Shown: positions 21,904 through 36,284, numbered from the stretch's first letter. The stretch is 64,000 bases of DNA from Hippophae tibetana (GCA_037013495.1 CM072801.1:22409501-22473500); one strand, 5' to 3'. Numbers and translations: made by a program. Notes: generated from the letters alone by a model not told the origin.

Positions 21904-24316
21904 AGAAAGTGAGGATGTGGGACCTCTTACTTGGAAGAGACACGGTTGTGCTGTACAGAACGCGTAAGAACTGTAATCAAGCTGGAGTTTTTGGAGTTAA
22001 TTTTCCAAATTAACCTTTGTTATTACACATTATTACGATTTGATTTAATTGCGTAATAAAATTAATTTTACCTTTAATCTCTTTAAAAAATATTTTTTTT
22101 AAAACGTTAAAAATGTATATATATATTATGGAAATATATGTTTTTTTTTATAGAAAATATATGCTATTTAATGTTGTAAAAAAATATTTTATTAAGATTA
22201 AAAATAAAATTATGTGTATAAATATACCATATATATATATATATATATAATTTTATATAACAGAGATTTAGATGTGATGATGTTGTCTTTAGCCTCAATT
22301 TAAAAAGAAAGATTGAAACTGTTAATATGAAAGTTCATGGAACATTTGTTTGAAAATAATTGCACTTACTTATAACTTATAAGAGGCTCAGGGTTTCTGT
22401 TGAAATCCGATTAAATGGTTATATTATATTATATATGTGAAAATCATCAAATCTTTTAAGATATAAAAACGTTTATTTTGTATTTAGAGTTTTGAAAGCA
22501 AATATAGCATACCCTGGTGTCGTGGTGGATGTAACTATAAGTTAGGCACGGGGCCTCTCACCTCACGAAAAGAAATATCATAAGGGTAATATCTTTTTAA
22601 TTACATATAAATATATATAATAAAAATATATATTTTTATTTTTTAATACAAAATTATTCAATAATTTAAATATATTTACATTCAAATGAGATATATATGA
22701 TGTATTTTTTAATTAAAAATAAATAATAAAAAATAATCAAACATTTTTTTGAAAAATTAAAAAAAATAACACCACTAAATTTATAATAGTAAAAATAAAA
22801 TTATAATAATATTTAACAAGATTTAATTAGAGAATATTTAATATTAAATATGTCTTATTTTAAAACGATATCTAATTAAATAACATTTAAAATGAAATTA
22901 AGTATCGGGTTTTTTTAATAGAACAATAAACGAGGTAAATATAAATATAAATTTATAATTATAAATTTTAAAAATATTATTTTTATAACTGTTCATGCTC
23001 CGTTGAATTTATATATTATATCCAGTAATGCCACTGCCCATGTAAAGGCTGATCAATAATTAAATACATGAGTTATGAACAGCCTAGTTATTAAAATTAA
23101 TAGAGATCAATGTTGTTGAATTGTAATAAACCCTAAGTTTTTTTTTATCATTTATGTTAATTTCTAATACTAGCAAAAGATTACAAATTGTTTTCTACAA
23201 AGTAAATCTTAATGTCCTTCATTTGTGTTTTCATAGTTATTTTTTAAATGATTTAGTTATTCATTTTTAATAAAAAAAATATATGTTTATTTTTATAAAG
23301 TTAAAAAACATATATCTATTCTTATTGCTGGAGTAAAAAATAAACATTTTAAAATTAAATTTTATATATACAATAATTTTTTAAAAAAATTAACTATTTT
23401 TATTTATTTATTTTTAAAAAGAAGAAATATTTTTGTTTTTGTTTTTAATCATTGGACATAATGTAACACCCCACGAGAAACACGTATGGCTTGTTCTAGA
23501 AGTAATATGATAACTTGTAAACTATACAAAATAGAGTTAACGAAGAAACACAGCCTGGCGTCGTTTATGGGCATGTTCCATTATTATTCTAATATTTTTA
23601 TATTTTATAAAAATTATTAAAATAATGTATTTTATATTTAAAAATGACTCACTTTTAAAATAAAAACAATAAATAACATTATTTTTAATTTAAAAGATCA
23701 AATAATACTAATTATACAATATAAAAAACTTCTATTATTTATTTTTTATTTTTTTACAACTAAAACTCTTACCCGTAACGCTGCCCAAATCTCAAATACT
23801 CAACATATGTAAATACACTTATGCACACAACTCCTTGGCTTTTGTTATTATTTGAAATTTGAATCAATGTAAGGCGTTATATTTGTCTCCTTATTGGCAA
23901 AGTGATAAAAAAACAATTGCTTATGGAAAGTTTAGTCACTTTAAGTATCATTTTTAGTTAAATGTTTGCCTTGTCTTATTGATAAAGAGGATCCAAAGCA
24001 TTATAGAAAGAGAACGGGGACTCGAAATTGGGAGTTTATTTGCCAATTTCATATTTTAAAATATTTTAGTGACTGAGTTCAAATTTGATTATATGAGTTT
24101 AAATGTATAAAAATTTATTAATTTAAATATAAATATTAACAATACATAAATTTATTTGTATTTATTTATGTATCACACACTTAATATAACGTAACGTTTT
24201 AAAATTATTTTAAAAATTATCAAAATTATTATTATTTTTTTAAATAATATTAAAATGTAAGACAATATAATTAAAAATATGGGTATAAAATAATCCATGC
24301 AAATTTATGTACTTAG
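21904..24316. other. AT-rich spacer, no gene recognised
   Basis: Includes an (AT)n tract at 22229-22249 and two short islands of more balanced base composition (22500-22575 and 23460-23580) with no coding frame I can support. Confidence 0.5.
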
Positions 24317-24960
24317 TATAGGGGTGAAAATTTGTACATGTTCGTATTCGTGTTAATGTTTCTCTACCAAAATTCATTTATTTTATAATATTATGAAAAA
24401 TAAATTAAATTATTTTTAGTTAATTTATTTATTGATAATGATAAGAAAATTTATTATTTGTATAAATACAAATTTGTTTTTTTTTGCTTTTCTCTCTCTT
24501 TTTTCCCTTTTAAATCAATAAATACAAGAATATCTCTATAATAAACATATTTTATTATTAGTCTTGTTTTATTGTATTTTTTTTATATTATGTAATTTAA
24601 TTGTTTTAATCACATAAAAACTATTATACTTATAATGCTTGATGTGAAAATTCATATGATTCATGTATATCCATTTGATGAATCGTTAAGGTCAAATCAA
24701 TTTATTTATGAATTGATCAATTATATTTGTGTGAATTCATTGTTTTCACGTTAAGATTATGTCATGAATAAAAATAATTAACCAATATATATTTTTAATA
24801 AAAAAAATGCTTATCAAATTCGTCCAAATTTATGCCTATCGTATTTATGTTGAATTAGCTTCTTAATAATACTATTTTTTTAATATGTATTTTTAGTTAT
24901 TAAAAGAAATAATAGATTATTTAATAACTTTAATATTTATTATTATATTATATGATCCAT
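24317..24960. repeat. Dispersed AT-rich repeat family, copy R1
   Basis: Starts TATAGGGGTGAAAATTTG (about 24317) and contains a CTTATCAAATTCG...GAATTAGCTTCTTAATAATA segment near 24812-24870. R2 (25310-25760) and R3 (33350-33740) share the order of such blocks, for example AAAAATGCTTATTAAGTTTG in R2. The terminal TAGGGGTG hints at a hAT-derived origin. Diverged; boundaries approximate. Confidence 0.4.
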
Positions 24961-25309
24961 TTGAGATATAGTAAAAAAAATGTTAAAATAACAATACAAA
25001 TTTATATTAGTCTAAGAAAAATCAATAAATTCAAATAAAATAAATAAAAATTATACTACTTATTTATTATTGTTAAAAATTAAATTAATTAAAAAAATTA
25101 ATTCTTTTAAAAGAAAAGTAAAAATATAATTGTAAATTATAAAATACGTTTATTTAAAATTAATAATTTATTGTTAGGTAATTATATAATAAATTATTTA
25201 TTTAATTTAATTTAATAAATTTATTTTTAATAATAAAATTATATTTACATACCAAAGCACGGATTCAAAAGTGTGAAAGTTTTGTTGTTTTCTTTTATTT
25301 TTTATTAAC

Positions 25310-25760
25310 TTTTGTTGGTTTTTGTTATATATTAATAAATATTAAAATATTTTTAACTATAATAAATATATTTTTTATAAATAATTATTTTTATAATTAT
25401 TTGACATTAATTTTATATTATCATTAGATAATTGTTTTATTCACATAATAGTGAAAATTTATGCTATTCATGCAGATATATTTAATGAATAGATTTGATT
25501 CGATTAATTCAAATATGAATGATTCATATTTATGCTAAATTAATTATTTTGTGTATCATATCAATTAAAAACCTACTAAAATATATTATTTTTATATAAA
25601 AAAAATCTTATAAAAATGCTTATTAAGTTTGATAAGATTGTTTGTATGATGATCATGCCAAACTATCTTCTTAAATAATAATAAAAACATTAATTAAGTA
25701 TTTTATTTGTATTGTCTTGTTATATTTAATTTATTTATTAAATAGAGTTATATAAGTTTT
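25310..25760. repeat. Dispersed AT-rich repeat family, copy R2
   Basis: Closest to R3: both contain ATATTAATAAAT(T)AATATTAAAATATTTTT followed by a 'tttatgttattaa/ttttatattatcatta' block and an AAAATG(C/A)TTATTAA(G/A)TTTGAT block, in the same order and spacing. Confidence 0.45.
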
Positions 25761-26179
25761 GTTCATGTTAAATATTTCATATTTGAATTATATGATATTG
25801 TTAAAAATTATCATACATATTGTTTATAAAATATTTGAGTAATGTTGTATGCATCAAGTGATGTATCAGTATTTGATTAAATGTTAAATTAAAGAAATAA
25901 GATGTTATAATTTTTAATTATATTATGTCATGTGAAATTATGCATACATCAAATTGTAATAAAAAATATTTTCCAAAATCACTATTATTGTAAAAAAAAA
26001 AAATTAAATAAAGAAATTTATTAATTAATTATTTATTTTAAGAGTATTTTTCTCCACATTTCGACAAAATTATAACATCAATTTTCACCCATAAGGCAAA
26101 AGGTCTTGAAATTTATGTATTGTTTTACCAAATGAGCACATTAATCTCATAATGATCAAGTAAGACACATTAAGTTCGA

Positions 26180-27916
26180 TGATGAACAAAATCGGCAATG
26201 TTGATTTTGCAAATGCTTTGGTTTATATTTGTAAAACTCTTGCAAGTACACGAATTATTTTATAAAAAATGACAAGTATATTCCCAATGTCGATTTAAGA
26301 AAGAAATATATATGGTTTTTAATTTATTATTCAAACTTTTAAAAATGAAATTAAATCTTAAACATCCTGTCACGATATTTTGATTTTTGTGTTTCTTAAT
26401 CTAATAACAAAAATTAAATATAGATAGGATTCAATAAACAATTATGTAAATTTTTATCATTTATAATACTTGAGTATTTATGGATATAATAATTCAGTTA
26501 ATTATGTTTTCTCATATTATTTAGGTGATTAAAGATATAAAATGATATATATTGATTCTTTCATTTTTATATAAATATCATATTTGGTGGGATAAGATAT
26601 CTTTTATTAATTAAACAAATTTATTAACACCTATGGGTGTGATTGCTAATTAATTTGGTTAATTAAATTAATTTTCTTTTTTTCTAAGAGATTAAAAATG
26701 AACCATTTAAATGACACATTTGGTAGAGTTAGATATTTTGACCTTTATTCAAGGTGTCCAAATTAAATTTAAAAATTTAACTATCTGAAAAATAACTTTC
26801 AACTTTTTAAAATGTTTAAGAAAATATGTTGTCAATACATTTTCAAATAATAATTCTTTGTAAAAAAAACCTTTGAAATAAAGTTTCGTTCTAAATATCC
26901 AAATAATTAAATCTCAAATAAAATAGTACTACTCTAAATTAAGTCTAGATAATTAAATCTTAATTTTAACTCTCATATTAAGTTTGTTATTAAGAGTAAT
27001 GTACTTCTTCAAATAAAATTCTTTATAAAAATATTAAATAAAAATAAAATGAATTTATTTTATAGAAATATTTTACCTATTTAATATTTCGCAAGCATAA
27101 CAATGTTATTATTATATCATATTTACAAACAGCCAGTAATGTTAAATTTAATTACAGAAAATTAAATATAACATATAAAACATAAAAATAATTGTAAATA
27201 ATTCATTTTAAAATTATACCTCAAAAGAATCCTTATAGAACTTTGATGCTAATTCTATTTTTGGAAAACTTTCAAAAATATTTGTATTTTCATTTATTGA
27301 ATCAAAACCTAGAAATTTACATAAGCATAACTAGTTCTTCTCAAAATAAGAAGAACTTTAAAACTAAAAAAAGAAAGTTTTTTAGAGAGAGAAAATTTTG
27401 TGATTTTTAGGATAATTTTTACAATGGGAGATAAAGTCCTTTTATAGATGAGAAAAAGGCTAAAAATGGTGTGAAAATATTTCAAAAATTGATTTTGAAT
27501 GTGTTTAGACAGGCTAACACGCGTGTGGAGGGCGAGATTTGCAGCACACATACGTTTGAACCTCAAGCTCGCACGGGACAAGCGCAAGTGTGCTAGGCAT
27601 GTCTTGACTGCATACCGGGGTGTGTTGGGCATGCACGCACGGGACTCAACATTTTTGACATTTTTGAATCATTTTGTCTAATTTTTCCATTTTTGACTTT
27701 TACTCATTTTTTTCTCAACATATTTGTGATATATTACCTTTAGTATTTTTCTTCGAGTTTTAAAATTATTTTTGAACGAAAATACCTAAAAAACAATAAA
27801 AATACTTGTGATTCTGAAAAGAAAAATTTATATAAAAAATGATAAAATAATAAATCTATAAATCTATTTAATCAATTAAAGTAAATTAAATCATAATAAT
27901 TTTTAAGTACTCATCA
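26180..27916 (-). mobile_element. Second solo LTR of the 9718-11540 family (about 1.74 kb)
   Basis: The reverse complement aligns along its length with 9718-11540. Plus-strand TGATGAAC at 26180 corresponds to the right end of the other copy, and CTCATCA at 27916 to its left end. Shared blocks include the CAAGTACACGAATTATTTTA region and the ATAACAATGTTATTATTATA region. The flanks TTCGA and TTTGG match at three of five bases, so the target repeat has decayed or is absent. No internal domains are present. The copy is clearly older than the first and lacks the TGACGTCA cluster. Confidence 0.8.
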
Positions 27917-28476
27917 TTTGGTAATTTTTTAAAATGATTGTATTTTAGTCTTGTAATTTATGGGTTAAGCCTAATCGTGTTATTATGAAAAATATGCACT
28001 TTTAATCCTATATATTAAGATTAGAATTTCTAATCCATCAAAAGTATTAAAATTGAGTTCTTATATCGTATAACTTTCATAAATAACGTGACTATATATA
28101 CTAAACTCAAAAGTTACAAGATTATAGTATTTATTTGTATAAAATAACAATACTATTATAACATTTTAAAAAGTTATGGAACTTCTCTTATCGATGTAAT
28201 AATTAAAAAATTAAATTATATAAATTAATTAATTATATAACTTTTTATTATAATAAATGCAATTAAAATAAAAATATATTATATTTAAAGATTTTAATTT
28301 TACCCTAATTTTTTAACAATAATATTAATTATTATTTACTATCAATATTATTATATATTTATTAAATTTAAAAAAATTCCAAGCCCATAGAGTTCAGAGT
28401 TTAGTGGTTGACCGGATATTTCTTAAACCGTGTTAGCTAAGAATGTATTAAGATAAGTCTATGTCTTTAATTAAAG

Positions 28477-28518
<42 letters not shown>

Positions 28519-30060
28519 ACAATAATATATATAGATAATTATAAGAAATCCTTAAAATATCGATATTGATTCAAATATTAAGATTTAAATTTTATAAAAA
28601 TATTAAAAATATTGTTATTATTGATTAAAATTTTGAATTTTTTTAAACAAATATTGAAAATTATATCAAAATCATGAAAAATGTTTACAAAATTTTATAA
28701 AATATTAAAATAATTATTTATTTATATTTTTAAACTAGTTTATTATTTAATACATATATTTATAAAAATTATGATATTTAATTTAATCATTAAGTCAACT
28801 ATTTAATCAGAATATTGCAGAATAACTCGTTAAAATATGAAATAATTATTCAGATTATAATTTTTAATATTATTATATATGAATAATTTTTTGTAAATAA
28901 TATAATTTAAATTATAAAAAAAAAATGGATAAAAGTAATAAATTAAATATAAAAATGAAGTATAAATAAAAAAAGAAAAATATATAAAATATTGTTTTAA
29001 ATAAACAATATTTTGATTGAAAAAAAATTATAAATAGATAAATTTAAAGATAAATTATTTAGAAAACTAATATGAAATAATATTTTATCAATATTTATTT
29101 ATATTTTATCGATAATTTTACAATAATATTTATAGTATCAATGATATTTTAATAAAAAATGATTTTTTCAGTACAGTGATATTTTGTCGATAATATTACA
29201 AGATTCTCGATATATTTTTTATGTTAAAATATGAAAAAAGTATAACAATATTAATAATATCTTTCATATTTTAATAGATAATAATGTGTTGTAACGTGTG
29301 GTAAATATGATATGGTACATAAAGACCCCAGATTAGTAACTAACGAACAAATTATTGGTAAGACTCAATAATTAAGATTAAGCGCCCAGTCACTACATTG
29401 TTTTATACAACGTATGAGTAATACGTTAGTCTTATGGATAATATTAATAATATTATTAAAATTTAAGTTACTGTCATAAATATTAAATACATCTTAATTT
29501 AACACAAATAAAAACTAAAGAAAGTTAATAATAATCTTTTTTATATATATCTAAAAATAATAGAAATAATAAAAAATCAAGATACAATGGAAATAAAAAC
29601 ATAAAAAATCTTTAGATGTTTTTTTTACAAGAAATGATAATTAATAAAAAAATTAAACAAATTCAAAAATAAAAACTAAATCTTAAAGAGATAAATTCAA
29701 ATAATCATCTTTCTAATAATAAGAAAATATTTCTAAGAAAATATATAGCTTATTATGGAATAAGTAATAAAAAAAATTAATATCACAATAACAAATGCAA
29801 AATGATGATATAACATATTATTAATTGACAAATAAATTATTATGAAAAAATTATCCACAATTTTCAAAAAATACAGAAAAAAGATTGGGTATATTAATTT
29901 AGGATGAATCCAAGTATTAATAAAATCACATTTTAGATAAGGAATTGACACACTTATAAAATTAATATTATTAAAAAAAATAATAAATAATAAATATGTC
30001 TTATTAAGAATAATCTATGAAAATTTAAGAAATAAAAAATTAAAATTTACAATATATTAT
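27917..30060. other. AT-rich spacer, no gene recognised
   Basis: Contains a long (AT)n tract at about 28479-28512. No protein-like frames or terminal repeats were seen. Confidence 0.5.
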
Positions 30061-32870
30061 AGATTTGTGATTAATATTAATTAATGATAAAAACCTAAAC
30101 CAAATACCAAGCTTATTATATGAATTTGAAAGAAAAAATTTAATAAAAGATGAAAATCATTCATTTTCAATACACTATATAATAGGATACTCAAAAATAA
30201 ACCGTCATAATAATTTAATATATGGACATAATGAATTCATAAAAATGGATAAGATATTTCAAATAATATGACAAATAATAAAATCTTAAATACTAACATA
30301 TTTTGATATATAAGAAGAATGAAATATAGACATAGAAGACAAGCCTCTTATACAAACAAGAAAGAGTTATATATCACAAATTGAATTTATAAACAATCAA
30401 GCAAAAATTAGTAAATAAGAATGGGAATAAGAAGAATAAATAAAAAAATTAAAACAAGAAATTAAAAAAGTCAAAAAATTTATTCATGAAGTAATAAAAG
30501 AATAATAAGAAAATTGATAAACTATTAAGTGAAAATATCTTAAAAATATCAAAAGACAGATTACATGAAATAGAATTAAAAAATAATAGTACCTTCGTAA
30601 GTATATCAAATAACTAAAAATTTACAATAAAAGCCTTAATTGTTTTAGTGACAATTATAGAATCTTTACAAAATATAAATAAAACCTAAGAATAAATCAT
30701 TAAGGAAATAAAAAAAAATAGTTGTGATAAGATATTACAACTTTACATATAAAAAGAGATTTGTCAAAAGGATTGAAATAAGAACCACTAGAAAAATATG
30801 ATGGAATGAGCCCTTGTAATGAAAAAAAAGAGAAAAATTGAAGAAAAAATTATAATTACAACTTAATGAAATATAGAAAATAACTAGAAAAAAAAATTCA
30901 GGAATCTTAAAAATAAGGGTATAAAAACATCAGTAAGTCTATTAACACTAACAGATGAAGAATTAAACACATTTTAAAGATAAAATATGTTTTAATAGAG
31001 AAGAAGATGATATGACATTAATCAATGAAAAATATTTTTAACTAGAAAATGTTAAAATTATTATGAAACGAAACACAATAATGTCCCCTATAATTCAAAG
31101 AGAAACTTTTGATCTATGTTTAGATAAAGTAGTAAATAAAATTTATAAAGAATTCATAGGAGAAAAAAAAAAGAAACTATATTACTGAAACAAGTAAACT
31201 AGAAATAAATGAGTCTAAATGACATTTATCAAATATGAAAATATGTGATATGTGCTATATAGATTCTTTGATACGTGAATCTAAAGTATATTACCACAAG
31301 ATACCTAAAATAGAATAACAATCACAATTTAAGAAAATTAATGTTTTATAAAAAATAACCAAAAACTCTATATAAAACTCTTAAAAAAGATTAAAGAAAT
31401 AGAAATATTGTAATAGTACCAGATGTTTTAGGAGAAAGAATAAAAGAACTAAAAGTTTGGATAATTCTACCATGCCAAAAAATAAATGAATATTATTATG
31501 CTAAAAAAAATTCTAAAATATGTTGTGACAACAAGAATTTTTAGATGTAAGGAAAATATGGATGTAATATAAAACTTTAGGAATAAAAATATAAAAAATT
31601 TAAAATATATAAATTTTAAAAATAAGACTTTTACAAATATAAAAAAATATATAACCACAAGTCCTATAAGAAAATACATTTTAGAAGAACAAAACTTCAA
31701 AGAAAAGAAAATTATTGTCAATGTATTGGATATAAATTAAGAATGTCATTATGTCAATGAATGCACTTATATGTTAACCCAAAACAAGGAATATAAGAAA
31801 AAATTAAAGATAATAAAACAAGCTTATAAGATGGAATTAGAATAAAAAAATCAGATATTGATTAAACATAATAAATATACTTAATGAGTTAAACTAAAGA
31901 ATAAAAAAACATATTTGAAGGAAATATATGAGGATAAATGATCTATACATTATAAATAATCCTAATAATACTTACACAAAAATAGGATGTAAATTCAAAG
32001 GATATAATATATACCACAATTTACATGCTTATACATATATTGGAGCAAGTATGTATGTAGCAAACAAATATGTCTTTTTACAAGAACTTTAAACTACAAG
32101 ATCAAAGAACTTGATAGTAAGAATAATACATAATATAACAATTAACCTTATCAAGGTTATAAAATATATTGATATTATAATAGGAAGAAAACATTTTCTT
32201 ATTCCTACCATATATCAATAAGAAACAATAGTAGATTTTTTGATAGAATATAACTTTTAAACTTATATCAACCATTTACTCAATATACATATAAGATAAG
32301 TTTAATAACATTAGAAGGGAAAATAATATATATTTCAAAGGTTTGAAATATCAAAAGTGTGTCATGAGAAAAGTTTAATTTATTGAACAACACAAAAATC
32401 GAATACGTAATGAGATGTACCAAAAACAAAAATCACATTTAGAAAATATAACACATAAGAAAAAATTACTAGATGAAGATGATCTATAATTTAATAATCA
32501 TTAAAATTATCTCTTAAAAGAAATACAAAAAGATAAGAGGTTATTGATAATAAGAAAATTACTTAAGATATTAAGCTTAGAAACTCTTTTATATCCAAAA
32601 ATTGATAAACTTAAATACATAATAAATATAAAATTAGAAGAACTAAACTTGAAGTAGCACACAACATTTTGTTTATTTACTCAAAATATTAAAATAAAAA
32701 AATTAATCAATACTTATTTTTATAAAAATTTTAAATTAAAAATTATTTGGTATCAAGATCATAGAAAAAAAACACATCAATGGATTAAACTTAACACTGT
32801 TAACTATTGAAAGATATTTTTGATACCCTAGTATAAATTTCTAGGGTATATATTAGAGACATTAAGGTAT
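30061..32870 (+). mobile_element. Endogenous pararetrovirus relic B (Caulimoviridae-like)
   Basis: Plus-strand fragments follow the caulimovirid order coat protein, zinc knuckle, protease. A coat-like segment (about 31060-31320) includes KEFIGEKK and ICDMCYIDSLI. A degenerate CCHC knuckle with a HYVNEC ending lies at about 31717-31770. Around 32040-32080 a decayed protease active-site region reads YIGASMYVANKYVF, in which the catalytic Asp is not preserved. Downstream (32200-32290) is the usual post-protease stretch with DFLIEYNF. It stops before the reverse transcriptase. A/T drift and stops are dense and no open frame survives. The opposite strand has accidental Phe/Ile-rich frames (for example 31467-31721), which are not genes. 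Confidence 0.65.
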
Positions 32871-34140
32871 ATATTAGAGATATTTTTATAAAAATCAAGA
32901 ATATATATAAAGATGTGTTAAAATTTAGAAACATGAATGAAATCTTCATGTTAATTGTATTATCACAACTTATAGTATAAATAAGTGTTCAAAGATTAAG
33001 AGATTGACTTATCTTAGTGATATGACTCTCCATCCTCACCACTTTATATCTAAACTCGAATCTTATTTATTTAATTTTAACTTATTTAATAAGAAATGAA
33101 AACTTTAGGGTAATTTTTTAATTAAAAAAAGTGCTCAAAGATTAATAAAATGTTGGGTCGATGTCACCTCATATTTTTTGTTTTGAAATTATGTTTTTTT
33201 TTCTTTTAAACAAACCCTTTTTTTAATTATTTTTAAAGTGAAATATCTTATTTAATAAAAATTTATGTGATATCATTTCTAAAATATAAGCATATAAGAC
33301 AGATAGCTCAACCACATTATATATTTTTAGCTTTGGTCGTTCTCCCTTTTTTTATTTTTATTTTACATTTATTTTATTTTTATCTTGTATATTAATAAAT
33401 TAATATTAAAATATTTTTATAAAAAATAATAATTATATAATTTATATTTGATAATTTTATTATATATTAACTTTATGTTATTAACCTTTAATGATTATTT
33501 TAAGAATCATAATTATATTGAACTAATCATGTTTGTTCATGTCAATATCATGTTATATCTATAATCAACTAACATATATTACTTTCAAGTAAAAAAATAT
33601 TCATAAAAATGATTATTAAATTTGATCAAGTTTTATCTATGTGTTTAAGTTCATATATATTGTTCTATTAAATTTGATTTATTTATTAAATATAATATCA
33701 TTCATATTTAAATTATAATAATTATTATATGTATATATTTTTTACTAAAGTTATAAATTAATTAACTTTTTACTAATAAAATAATTATTTTTGTGTATTT
33801 ATTGTTCACTAAAGTAACAAATTAATTAACTATTTATTATAAAAATTGTTAGTGCAATTATTCATTGTTCTAACTAGTTATAATTAATTCCCTTTTAATT
33901 ATAAAATGAAATCGCATGAAAAACATTTCTTTCAAATGTCCAAAGTGAATTATTATAATAATGAATTAAATGATGTACAAACTAGCTAGCAATATCATAG
34001 CAGATAATTTGTATAATTAAATCAAATTTAAAAATAAAGATGATAGCTATATTATAATGGTGATGGTTTAAATATGTTTTATAAAGTCTCTAAATAGGTA
34101 ACCAAAATATAGTAATAAGTGTATACAGTAGTCGTTATTA
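32871..34140. other. AT-rich spacer with repeat copy R3
   Basis: R3 (33350-33740) is a diverged copy of the repeat at 25310-25760. The rest shows no gene, and it ends at the 5' LTR of C4. Confidence 0.4.
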
Positions 34141-34480
34141 TGTTAGATGTTGGCTGTGTATTATATATACTGTATAGTTAGCTTGAGATAAGGCTATATA
34201 TAGGCAGTTAGATAGGTGGTTAGAGTATAACATATGATGATTCTTCACGTGTAGCTAGTAGTTAGTCTTGTTACTACAATACTTTACACTATACTCATGT
34301 ATATATAAGTAGGTATTAGTGTAATGTTATAATTGATTTCTCTTGGTAATATTAGATCATTTTCTGATTAGATATTCTCTCTAAAGGTTTTGATAAACCT
34401 TTGTATAGCTTGTGGATCTAGAGAACCAAAGATCTTTGTTCACGGTGGATCTCCATTGATAACTATTCTATCAACAGTGA
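34141..34480 (+). mobile_element. Candidate 5' LTR of C4
   Basis: Begins TGTTAGATGTTGG and contains a TATATATAAGTAGG promoter-like block at about 34302-34315. A degraded primer-site-like sequence (TTCTATCAACAG) lies near 34466-34477. The 3' limit is uncertain because no second copy exists to compare. Confidence 0.45.
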
Positions 34481-34624
34481 ATTAAAAGAGTACGTAGCAC
34501 AATAATTTCTACATTTTATTCTCTTCCAAGTAGTCCTGCAGTTTCAATGAAACTTGATAGGACAAATCTTCTTATTTGAAGAGATTAATTTCTTAGTTAT
34601 GTGATAGCCTATGAATTATATATA

Positions 34625-34744
34625 ATGCTTGATCCCTATGTGCCAATTCCTTTACAGATCTTTATTGTTTCCGATGAATATGGAATCAAGAAGATCAATC
34701 CTAAATTCTCTGTTTGGAATCATGTTAATTGTGATCTAAAACAT
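34625..34744 (+). pseudogene. C4 gag, N-terminal fragment
   Basis: Forty codons from ATG, including INPKFSVWNHVN, end at the AACAT target repeat of C3. The next codons in the same frame are at 40081 (NNLLKSWIYKSL), typical of copia gag. This frame continuity is the proof of nesting. Confidence 0.75.
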
Positions 34745-35326
34745 TGATTCCCAAAATCATTTATTATTAAACCTTCCCCTTCCCCTTTTTCCTTTATAAA
34801 TATATATATATATATATATCTTCGTTTCTTTCTCTGCTGAGAGTTGTGCAACCGCTAGAACAGAGAAGGGAAAAGCTCTGAAAAATCAGCAAACCAACAG
34901 GAAATCATTTTCACCATATTCCATTCACCTCAATTATTCCTTATTTTGTTTGTAAGTTCACCTTTTTATTTGTATATATAAAGTCATCGATTGTTAATAT
35001 TTGATTAAATAGAAAGTTTATTAATTTATCTTGTTGTATATTACTAGTAAATTAGAGAGACATGTTTTATGAGAGGATTTTGGTATATTTTGTAAAGATC
35101 TTTAAATATTGGTATTTATGTCTCTATTTGATTATTAGTAGATTTTTTTCGGTGTACCATCGTAAATGAAGTAGACTTTTTCACATTGAAAAGTTGGACC
35201 ACTTAAATCATTATGTGTCATTTATTTTTCTCATTACTTATTATTTTACTGTTACCCATAATTATTTATTTGTGCAATCAAATTGGACACAAAATTCACT
35301 TACGCAAGTGCTAATTTATAACAAAT
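34745..35326 (+). mobile_element. 5' LTR of C3
   Basis: Starts TGATTCCCAAAATC and aligns with 39486-40075 through shared blocks (TTTATTATTAAACC, GCTGAGAGTTG, ACTTTTTCACATTGAAAAGT). It contains a (TA)n run at about 34799-34819 before a leader with TTTCTTTCTCTGC. Confidence 0.8.
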
Positions 35327-35338
35327 TGTTATCATAGC
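35327..35338 (+). other. Primer-binding site of C3 (mutated)
   Basis: TGTTATCATAGC differs at two positions from the canonical TGGTATCAGAGC and directly follows the LTR. Confidence 0.7.
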
Positions 35339-35472
35339 ATTATGTTATTCTGTTATTTATTAGAACTGATTAAGTTTGCTCTTTTGGATTTATTTTTTGA
35401 GCTTCTAGTTATCTTATTAGTTTCATATTTTTTGAGTTGTATTTCTGTTTATTTAATATTGGGTTTTTTGTC

Positions 35473-36284
35473 ATGGCTACAAAATACGAAATTGAGAAAT
35501 TCAATGGTAAAAGTGATTTAAATATGTGAAGAATCAAGGTTCGGGTGGTATTAGTTAAAGAATGACTCGTTAAGATACTTAAAGGCAAGGATAAATTGTC
35601 AAAAAAATTGAGTGATGAGGAAAAAGATGCATTGATGGAAAATGCTCACAGTTCAATTCAGTTATACTTGTCTGATGAGGTATTACGCGAGGTTGATTAT
35701 GAGGAATCTCCTACTGGGTTATGACTTAAATTGGAGAATTTTTATATGACCAAGTCTTTGACAAGTCGGTTATATTTGAAGCAGTATTTGTATACATTCA
35801 GAATGTCAGAAGGTACACCTTTACACGATCACCTTGATGAATTTATTAAAATTATTCGTGATTTAAAAAATGGTGGTATTAAGATTGCTAATGAGGATTA
35901 GGCCTTAGTTATATTATGTTCTTTACCTCATTCATTTGAACATTTTGTTGATACCATGCTATATGGGCGAGACACTATTTCTTTGGAAGATGTCAAAACG
36001 ACTTTGAATTCTAGAGAGTTGAAGAAAAAGGTGTCTACAAGCAATAATGATAATAGTAATGGTTTATTTGTTAGAAGTATAAATCAAGAAAAAAGCACAA
36101 ACAATAATAGAGGCAAGTCTAAATCCAAATCTAGAAAACGAAAAGATAAATGCAACTATTGCTGTCAGGAAGGGCACTGGAAAGTAAATTTTTCGAAACT
36201 CAAAGGTAAAGGAAAATATACCACAACGCCTCATGTTACTAATGATGTTGTTGATGTTGCAAATAATTCTAGTTCTGACGGTTA
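35473..36284 (+). pseudogene. C3 gag with CCHC zinc knuckle
   Basis: From ATG 35473 the frame reads TKYEIEKFNGKSDLNMW-like, with TGA at the expected Trp codon (about 35527). It then shows the copia gag core (LYLKQYLYTFRMSEG, DHLDEFIKII). The last part is open (35956-36284) and carries a basic region and [13 protein letters not shown], a CCHC knuckle whose last Cys is replaced. At least three in-frame stops occur upstream. Confidence 0.8.

Noticed and set aside
31467-31721. Hydrophobic 84-residue minus-strand frame that looks like a membrane protein
   Set aside because: Phe/Ile-rich because A-rich decayed viral DNA is read on the opposite strand; no other support.
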